Assembly (NCBI GenBank): GCA_934149245.1
Contig: CAKPER010000058.1
Coordinates: 1-6,636, forward strand
Source: an uncultured Bacilli bacterium
Lineage (GTDB): Bacteria; Bacillota_I; Bacilli_A; RF39; UBA660
Direction: 5' to 3'
Length of the DNA stretch: 6,636 bases
Shown: in pieces, positions 1 through 4,108 of the stretch
Position numbering within the stretch: position 1 is the first letter of the stretch
Layout: every line of letters starts with the position of its first letter
Notes under the pieces: generated by a model
Databases searched by the model: none
What the model was told of the DNA's origin: nothing
What the model saw: the letters and a program-made list of their open reading frames with translations, nothing else
Made by a program: the position numbers and the translations under genes

Positions 1-1655
1 CCTTTTACTTGGTTAGGAGCAACATAGCTAGTAATTTCTACTAATGTTGCACAAGTTCCTGTTTTACTAGTACTAAAACAAGTATATTTATAGTCAGGAT
101 AATTACAACTTCCCCATATTTCTTCTAATGTTCCTGATACAGTATCGCCAGAGATTGATAATTTTTTAGTTGTATCGTCATTTGTATAAGAGGTGCCAAA
201 GTAATAAATTGATGGTGCATTTATATTACTATAGTTTAGAGTGTTAGTTGTATGTTTTAAAACTAAATTTCTACTATATTTATAACCTACACTAGATGTA
301 TCATAAGGATAACTATTATATTGTGAGGTACCAATTGATGTTTTTGATGATGTATCAGAAGTATTAGTTCCTGAATAAATTAATCTTATTGAGCCATCAC
401 CATTTACTCTAATTATTCGCCAAATATAACCAGCAAAACTTACATAATTATTAGTAACTTTTCCTCTATAGTAGTAGCTATCTCCGTAATCATCTTCTGC
501 TTTGTATATCCCAGCTGCTGCTACGTTAGCTTCTTTTATTTTAGCTATGTAGCGATCTACTTTTGTTGCTCTATAAGTTGTATTTCCATTTGAAGTTGAA
601 GAAGTTACATCATAAATAACATATAATGTGCTGCAATTTCCATTACTACTTTGATTAACGCAGGTATAATATTTTTGAGAGGAGGTTGATTTACTATCAG
701 TCATTGTACCCATTTTACTATTACTAATATAATATGTACCAGTATTTGTATCAAATCTATATGAGGTTCCATAATAAATTTTATTAGTTGTAGAGATGAC
801 GCTACTACTGGTTACATTTTCTTCTCTTCCTTCTTCGTAAGTTATTACTGGTGCTGTACTGTTAAAATCTAGGGTTTTATTTGAAATATTTGTTTTAGCA
901 TCATCTACTGTGCCTGAATATTTATCACTTATTAATAAGCAATCACTTAGGTTAGTAGTGCCATTATTGTTACAAAAGTTTTTATCAAATTCTTTGAAGG
1001 TAGCTGTTACTCCTCCTACTCCATTTATATCAGTAAATTCAACCTCACCTCCATAAGTTCCTGTATTTGTATCAATTTGATTGCTATTAGTTTCACTAAT
1101 CCATACTGCTATATAAAATTCTTTTGAACCATGGGCTTCGACAGAAAGATTAGATACTAATGGTGATTTACCAGTAGCATTTGTTAAGTATTCAGTTTTT
1201 CTAGTAGTACTATCAGCTATTTCTTCCCATTTTAAGTTATCAAATCTTCCTCCTTTTGACTGTAGAGTAATGTTACCATCAAGTCTTAAATTAGTGCTAC
1301 CATTATTTATAATAGTTATTTTGTAGACCTCACAAGAGACATTATTGTTATTATCAACACAAGATGACTTTCCTCCGTTTCCTTGTAAGGCATTATTTAA
1401 AGCTGCATCAAGCATTGGAACTAATTTACTTTTGTTATTATTATTTGGGGTTACTCTTTCTACTGTTAATTTAGCATCAACAGTTGCCATATTACCTGTT
1501 ATTTTGTCTTTTATAAATGCACTAGTCATGAAATAAGCATATGTTGTGCCAGTTATTACTAAAGAAAAAACTAAAATTAATAAAAACAATTGATATATTT
1601 TTAAATTAAATTTTCTTTTACCTAAATTAAAACTAATACTTCTTTTAAAACTCAT
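1..1655 (-). CDS. Large secreted surface protein, TasA/camelysin-like N-terminus (3' part cut off by window edge)
   Basis: The reading frame stays open from ATG at 1655-1653 to the window edge (551 codons, no stop), so the C-terminus is missing. A basic N-terminus and a hydrophobic stretch at residues 20-37 lead into TTYAYF (38-42), the ending typical of SipW-processed TasA/camelysin signal peptides. Residues about 108-220 look like a TasA-type beta domain (a YKITIINNGS strand, then DTNTGTYGGEVEF and a GVTATF end). Two similar modules follow, about 293-350 and 483-545, each with IYY(F)GTSY and a YTC-x8-C pair (C332/C341; C526/C535). Between them lies YYYRGKV...YIWRIIRVNGDGSIRLIY (395-427), a segment I associate with large surface proteins of uncultured gut Bacillota. 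No enzyme motif is visible. Likely exported and cell-wall or matrix associated; function unknown. GGAGAG at 1665-1670, 9 nt upstream, supports the start. No sipW-like peptidase gene is in the window. Confidence 0.85.
   Translation of the reverse strand, partial: MSFKRSISFNLGKRKFNLKIYQLFLLILVFSLVITGTTYAYFMTSAFIKDKITGNMATVDAKLTVERVTPNNNNKSKLVPMLDAALNNALQGNGGKSSCVDNNNNVSCEVYKITIINNGSTNLRLDGNITLQSKGGRFDNLKWEEIADSTTRKTEYLTNATGKSPLVSNLSVEAHGSKEFYIAVWISETNSNQIDTNTGTYGGEVEFTDINGVGGVTATFKEFDKNFCNNNGTTNLSDCLLISDKYSGTVDDAKTNISNKTLDFNSTAPVITYEEGREENVTSSSVISTTNKIYYGTSYRFDTNTGTYYISNSKMGTMTDSKSTSSQKYYTCVNQSSNGNCSTLYVIYDVTSSTSNGNTTYRATKVDRYIAKIKEANVAAAGIYKAEDDYGDSYYYRGKVTNNYVSFAGYIWRIIRVNGDGSIRLIYSGTNTSDTSSKTSIGTSQYNSYPYDTSSVGYKYSRNLVLKHTTNTLNYSNINAPSIYYFGTSYTNDDTTKKLSISGDTVSGTLEEIWGSCNYPDYKYTCFSTSKTGTCATLVEITSYVAPNQVK
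21..209 (-). repeat. Surface-protein module, copy 2 (cysteine pair C526/C535)
   Basis: Codes for residues about 483-545: IYYFGTSYTND, a strand-rich middle with an extra WGSC (C517), then KYTC, eight residues, C and ATLVEITSYV. The same motif order and cysteine spacing occur in the module at 606-779. Further copies may lie beyond the left edge. Confidence 0.55.
606..779 (-). repeat. Surface-protein module, copy 1 (cysteine pair C332/C341)
   Basis: Codes for residues about 293-350: IYYGTSYRFD, a glycine/threonine-rich strand region, then YYTC, eight residues, C and STLYVIYDV. It matches the module at 21-209 in order of motifs and in the exact spacing of the cysteine pair, although overall identity is low. 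The two are probably divergent internal repeats, with each cysteine pair likely a disulphide. Confidence 0.55.
1535..1607 (-). other. SipW/TasA-type signal peptide coding segment
   Basis: Residues 17-40 of the surface protein form a hydrophobic core (YQLFLLILVFSLVITG) followed by TTYAYF. The T-x-A-Y-F ending is the recognisable mark of signal peptides in the TasA/camelysin group, which in Bacillus are cut by the ER-type peptidase SipW rather than ordinary SipS/SipT. That this organism uses a SipW enzyme is inference. Confidence 0.7.
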
Positions 1656-1664
1656 ACTCTACCA

Positions 1665-1670
1665 CTCTCC
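1665..1670 (-). promoter_or_regulatory. Shine-Dalgarno of the surface-protein gene
   Basis: GGAGAG on the minus strand, 9 nt before the ATG at 1655. It fixes the start of the partial surface-protein gene. No ATG further upstream has comparable support. Confidence 0.7.
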
Positions 1671-2023
1671 ATATTATATATACAATTCTAAATGTTAATT
1701 TCTAAAAAAGCAACTAAAATTGGATAAAAAAGGAAAAAAATTTTTTATCACGTTTTTACCTTTTTCGACATTTTTTTATTTTTTAATGTTCGATTAATAG
1801 TTTCGATATTTCTATTGTGATTTGCGTTTTTGCTTTCAACTCTAAGTAGTAACCGATGATATTGCTAGGTTAAATAATTAAGTAGACAATAATATTAATT
1901 TGAATTTTGATGTTTTTGGGTTTACAAGTATTTTAATAATAACTTTGATATTATTTGAAAATACAAAAAATATTTTAGAAATTTTAGAAAATTAAAAGGA
2001 AATCGAAGATAAACAGCCAATAA

Positions 2024-2029
2024 TATAAT
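2024..2029 (+). promoter_or_regulatory. Candidate -10 box of the first rpn copy
   Basis: A perfect TATAAT lies 34 nt before the start codon. It would put transcription start near 2036, a short leader containing the Shine-Dalgarno. No good -35 hexamer sits 16-18 nt upstream, so this is a tentative call. Confidence 0.35.
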
Positions 2030-2048
2030 TAGAAGGAGCTTTTTCTAA

Positions 2049-2056
2049 AAGGAGGT
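2049..2056 (+). promoter_or_regulatory. Strong Shine-Dalgarno of the first rpn copy
   Basis: AAGGAGGT with a 7-nt spacer to ATG at 2064 is a near-perfect match to the 16S anti-Shine-Dalgarno. It fixes the start. A second AGAAGGAG lies at 2031-2038, in a small possible hairpin (TAGAA 2030-2034 with TTCTA 2043-2047) whose 3' arm ends just before the true site. Both elements are kept in the second copy. Confidence 0.8.
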
Positions 2057-2063
2057 AAATTTA

Positions 2064-3002
2064 ATGAAGAATGAAAAAATAAAAGAAAATATAGAACTAA
2101 TTCCCCTAACTCGTGACTTTATGTTTAAACATATTTTTACAAATAATCCTAATATATTAAAGAAGTTTTTGATTAGTGTTTTAAAACTTAATATTAATCC
2201 CGATCTTGCTAGTATTGTTGTTGAAAGTAATGAACTTGTAAAAAGCCGTGATAAAGAATATCATAAAACAGTTGATATTTATGCTTGTATTAATAATAAT
2301 TTAAGAATAGATATTGAGGTTAATACTGAAAAATTTAGTGCTATTAAAGCAAGAAATGCTCTTTATTTAAATAAAATTGCTATTGACACGACAAATTCTG
2401 GTTTTACTTATCAAGATATTTCTAAGATTTATTTTTATCAGTTAAATTTAAATGTTCATAGACTTGATAAAAATTTAGATGAGGAATATTTGCTTATGTC
2501 TTCAGAAAATCATCAATTGCTCTTAGATAATTATAAAATTATTTGTAAATCACTTGATTATTATAAGGAACTTTATTATAATCAAGGTAAGAAAGCAAAT
2601 AAAGATGTTATTTGGCTTTCAATACTGAAAGCTAGAGATTTGAGTGAATTGGAGGAGATGGCAAGTTTAGTTATGGATAATGATGAAAAAGAAAAGTTTG
2701 TGAGTGATTGTAACAATGCAAGTAAGGATACTAAATGGTTATCAGAATGGAATTCTGATTTATTCGCGGAAATGGTTAAACATAATGTTTTAGAAGATGC
2801 TAAAAATGAAGGGATTGAAGAAGGATTTGAACAGGGGGTTGAAAAAGGAATTGAGCAAGGAATTGAAGAAGGGATTGAGCAAAATAAAGTAATGATGATA
2901 AAAGGAATGTTAAAAGAAAATATTGATATCAAAACAATTTCCAAAGTTGCTTCTGTTCCTGTTAATGAAATTAAAAAGATAGAGAAATCTTTAAAAGACT
3001 AA
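2064..3002 (+). CDS. Rpn family PD-(D/E)XK nuclease / putative transposase, copy 1 (six tetrad repeats)
   Basis: 312 aa, complete, a usual length for the TIGR01784/PF12784 group. The N-terminus has the family pattern PLTRDFMFKHIF (14-25). The PD-(D/E)XK core is visible as D71 in KTVDIYA and E85 in RIDIEVN; the family usually has E-x-Q, here E-x-N. It continues with RNALYLNKIAIDTT (97-110) and YQDISKIYFYQLNLN (116-130). Residues 191-245 are helical. Residues 250-273 are six G-(I/F/V)-E-(E/Q/K) units, followed by a helical tail (274-312). Known for the family: E. coli Rpn proteins cut DNA, promote RecA-independent recombination and act in phage defence, with an internally translated C-terminal product as antidote. 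Inferred here: a DNA nuclease toxin of the same kind. It has its own leader, Shine-Dalgarno and 3' hairpin, so it is probably transcribed alone. The second copy follows 119 bp downstream. The exact role is not shown by sequence. Confidence 0.85.
   Translation: MKNEKIKENIELIPLTRDFMFKHIFTNNPNILKKFLISVLKLNINPDLASIVVESNELVKSRDKEYHKTVDIYACINNNLRIDIEVNTEKFSAIKARNALYLNKIAIDTTNSGFTYQDISKIYFYQLNLNVHRLDKNLDEEYLLMSSENHQLLLDNYKIICKSLDYYKELYYNQGKKANKDVIWLSILKARDLSELEEMASLVMDNDEKEKFVSDCNNASKDTKWLSEWNSDLFAEMVKHNVLEDAKNEGIEEGFEQGVEKGIEQGIEEGIEQNKVMMIKGMLKENIDIKTISKVASVPVNEIKKIEKSLKD
2651..2675 (+). promoter_or_regulatory. Candidate internal translation start inside rpn copy 1
   Basis: GGAGG at 2651-2655 is followed by two in-frame ATGs: Met199 at 2658 (only 2 nt away) and Met204 at 2673 (17 nt away). 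Initiation would give a C-terminal product of 114 or 109 aa that contains all the tetrad repeats, the layout known for RpnS antidotes. Both spacings are poor, and the purines are also explained by the Glu-Glu codons, so this is only a candidate. Confidence 0.25.
2811..2882 (+). repeat. Six 12-bp units coding for four-residue repeats, rpn copy 1
   Basis: Six consecutive 12-bp units encode GIEE, GFEQ, GVEK, GIEQ, GIEE and GIEQ (residues 250-273). The unit length keeps the reading frame when units are gained or lost. In Rpn proteins these repeats form part of a helix at the dimer interface, and their number varies between strains. The second copy has three units. Confidence 0.9.
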
Positions 3003-3014
3003 TCTATCTTTTTT
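2973..3014 (+). terminator. Hairpin at the 3' end of rpn copy 1, overlapping the coding end
   Basis: AAAAAGATAGA at 2973-2983 pairs perfectly with TCTATCTTTTT at 3003-3013 (11 bp, 19-nt loop). The T-run ends at 3014, and a second T-run (TTTTT) follows at 3017-3021. The left arm lies within the last codons of the gene and the loop contains the stop. The A-run/T-run symmetry would let it work in both directions. The stem is AT-rich, so strength is uncertain. Confidence 0.5.
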
Positions 3015-3081
3015 GCTTTTTAATTAAATAATTCAGAAATTTTAGAAATTTAAAAGGAAATCAAAGATAAACAGCCAATAA

Positions 3082-3087
3082 TATAAT
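3082..3087 (+). promoter_or_regulatory. Candidate -10 box of the second rpn copy
   Basis: The TATAAT box of the first copy is repeated here, 34 nt before ATG 3122. One of the three leader differences (3063, A instead of G at 2005) lies about 20 nt upstream of it, where a -35 element would be. No clear -35 is visible. Confidence 0.35.
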
Positions 3088-3106
3088 TAGAAGGAGCTTT
3101 TTCTAG

Positions 3107-3114
3107 AAGGAGGT
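3107..3114 (+). promoter_or_regulatory. Strong Shine-Dalgarno of the second rpn copy
   Basis: AAGGAGGT, 7 nt before ATG 3122, identical to the first copy. The base just before it is G instead of A (3106 against 2048), so AGAAGGAG now occurs twice in the leader. Confidence 0.8.
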
Positions 3115-3121
3115 AAATTTA

Positions 3122-4024
3122 ATGAAGAATGAAAAAACAAAAGAAAATATAGAACTAATTCCCCTAACTCGTGACTTTATGTTTAAACATATTTTTACAA
3201 ATAATCCTAATATATTAAAGAAGTTTTTGATTAGTGTTTTAAAACTTAATATTAATCCCGATCTTGCTAGTATTGTTGTTGAAAGTAATGAACTTGTAAA
3301 AAGCCGTGATAAAGAATATCATAAAACAGTTGATATTTATGCTTGTATTAATAATAATTTAAGAATAGATATTGAGGTTAATACTGAAAAATTTAGTGCT
3401 ATTAAAGCAAGAAATGCTCTTTATTTAAATAAAATTGCTATTGACACGACAAATTCTGGTTTTACTTATCAAGATATTTCTAAGATTTATTTTTATCAGT
3501 TAAATTTAAATGTTCATAGACTTGATAAAAATTTAGATGAGGAATATTTGCTTATGTCTTCAGAAAATCATCAATTGCTCTTAGATAATTATAAAATTAT
3601 TTGTAAATCACTTGATTATTATAAGGAACTTTATTATAATCAAGGTAAGAAAGCAAATAAAGATGTTATTTGGCTTTCAATACTGAAAGCTAGAGATTTG
3701 AGTGAATTGGAGGAGATGGCAAGTTTAGTTATGGATAATGATGAAAAAGAAAAGTTTGTGAGTGATTGTAACAATGCAAGTAAGGATACTAAATGGTTAT
3801 CAGAATGGAATTCTGATTTATTCGCGGAAATGGTTAAACATAATGTTTTAGAAGATGCTAAAAATGAAGGAATTGAAGAAGGGTTTGAACAAGGTATTGA
3901 ACAAAACAAAATAACAATGATAAAAGGAATGTTAAAAGAAAATATTGATATCAAAACAATTTCCAAAGTTGCTTCTGTTCCTATTAATGAGATTAAAAAG
4001 ATAGAGAAATCTTTAAAAGACTAA
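3122..4024 (+). CDS. Rpn family PD-(D/E)XK nuclease / putative transposase, copy 2 (three tetrad repeats)
   Basis: 300 aa, complete. Residues 7-249 are identical to copy 1, with the same D71 and E85-x-N87 core, and the DNA shows no difference that I can find from 3139 to 3870. It differs by Thr6 for Ile6, by having three tetrad units (GIEE, GFEQ, GIEQ; residues 250-261) instead of six, by NKIT against NKVM just after them, and by Ile against Val in the tail (VASVPINEI). By analogy with studied Rpn proteins it should be a DNA nuclease with a C-terminal dimerisation and regulatory helix; activity here is inferred. It has its own leader and 3' hairpin, and converges on the U32 gene, 84 bp away. 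A non-functional spare copy is possible, but there is no frameshift, stop or lost catalytic residue relative to copy 1. Confidence 0.85.
   Translation: MKNEKTKENIELIPLTRDFMFKHIFTNNPNILKKFLISVLKLNINPDLASIVVESNELVKSRDKEYHKTVDIYACINNNLRIDIEVNTEKFSAIKARNALYLNKIAIDTTNSGFTYQDISKIYFYQLNLNVHRLDKNLDEEYLLMSSENHQLLLDNYKIICKSLDYYKELYYNQGKKANKDVIWLSILKARDLSELEEMASLVMDNDEKEKFVSDCNNASKDTKWLSEWNSDLFAEMVKHNVLEDAKNEGIEEGFEQGIEQNKITMIKGMLKENIDIKTISKVASVPINEIKKIEKSLKD
3709..3733 (+). promoter_or_regulatory. Candidate internal translation start inside rpn copy 2
   Basis: The GGAGG plus two in-frame ATGs (Met199 at 3716, Met204 at 3731) are the same as in copy 1. The products here would be 102 or 97 aa and carry only three tetrad units. 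The poor-spacing reservation made for copy 1 applies equally. Confidence 0.25.
3869..3904 (+). repeat. Three 12-bp units coding for four-residue repeats, rpn copy 2
   Basis: Three units encode GIEE, GFEQ and GIEQ (residues 250-261). The array is exactly 36 bp shorter than in copy 1. Synonymous differences (GGA/GGG, CAA/CAG, GAA/GAG) are concentrated in this array, unlike in the identical core before it. Confidence 0.9.
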
Positions 4025-4037
4025 TCTATCTTTTTTT
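3995..4037. terminator. Hairpin between the convergent rpn copy 2 and U32 genes
   Basis: AAAAAGATAGA at 3995-4005 pairs with TCTATCTTTTT at 4025-4035, with T-runs at the 3' end on either strand. It is the duplicated counterpart of the copy 1 hairpin. Here it lies between two converging genes, so it may end transcription of both. The U32 stop at 4109 is 72 bp away, and no better terminator is visible between them. Confidence 0.5.
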
Positions 4038-4108
4038 AGTTATATTATTGAAAAATATTGAAGAGTAAATAGATTTATAACTATCTAAAATTTTTTAAAA
4101 TAAGACGT

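Larger units (their letters stand above)
1656..2063. other. AT-rich spacer between divergent genes, no gene seen
   Basis: The spacer separates the leftward surface-protein gene from the rightward first rpn copy. I see no supported reading frame, tRNA or riboswitch-like fold in it. From about 1971 it is the leader that is duplicated upstream of the second rpn copy. It holds a weak hairpin (GATAAAAAA at 1723-1731 with TTTTTTATC at 1741-1749) that has no T-run after it, and two TTCGAT direct repeats at 1789-1794 and 1802-1807. Neither can be given a function. Promoters for both flanking genes should lie here. Confidence 0.6.
1971..4037 (+). repeat. Tandem duplication of the leader-rpn-hairpin unit (about 1.06 kb each)
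   Basis: The first unit runs from about 1971 to 3014 and the second from about 3029 to 4036. The offset is 1058 bp up to the four-residue repeats and 1022 bp after them, because the second copy lacks 36 bp there. Between 1977 and 2063 I count three substitutions (1991, 2005, 2048). There is one at 2080 (codon 6, Ile/Thr), none that I can see from 2081 to 2812, then about 11 substitutions plus the 36-bp indel in the last 190 bp. No terminal inverted repeats or target-site duplications are visible at the borders, so nothing shows that a mobile element made the duplication. Unequal recombination or replication slippage is as likely. Confidence 0.9.

Noticed and set aside
1345..1536. 63-aa plus-strand frame
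   Set aside because: It lies opposite the surface-protein gene, which has a start, Shine-Dalgarno and signal peptide. No ribosome site or recognisable protein supports the plus-strand frame.
1673..1678. TATAAT on the minus strand as -10 of the surface-protein gene
   Set aside because: Transcription would start within the Shine-Dalgarno at 1670-1665, and no -35 is present at the right distance. Likely AT-rich coincidence.
1764..1770. TGTCGAA on the minus strand, matching the Spo0A box core
   Set aside because: A single 7-bp match, with no second box, no clear promoter beside it and no sign that this organism sporulates. Treated as chance.
2582..2944. Antisense 120-aa frame in rpn copy 1, and its 108-aa twin at 3640-3966
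   Set aside because: Their Ser/Pro/Cys-rich repeats (SIPCSIPF) are the reverse-strand reading of the tetrad-repeat codons. They exist in both copies only because the DNA is duplicated. A separate antisense antidote was considered, but no Shine-Dalgarno or protein-like composition supports it.
1971..4037. Insertion sequence or composite transposon, because the family is named 'putative transposase'
   Set aside because: No terminal inverted repeats, target duplications or DDE/serine/tyrosine recombinase were found. The family name is historical, and the tandem direct arrangement fits duplication better.
4041..4057. Similarity to 1947-1963 (TATTATT followed by GAAAA), suggesting a third duplication border
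   Set aside because: Only about a dozen A/T bases match, with gaps, in a very AT-rich region. This is not distinguishable from chance.
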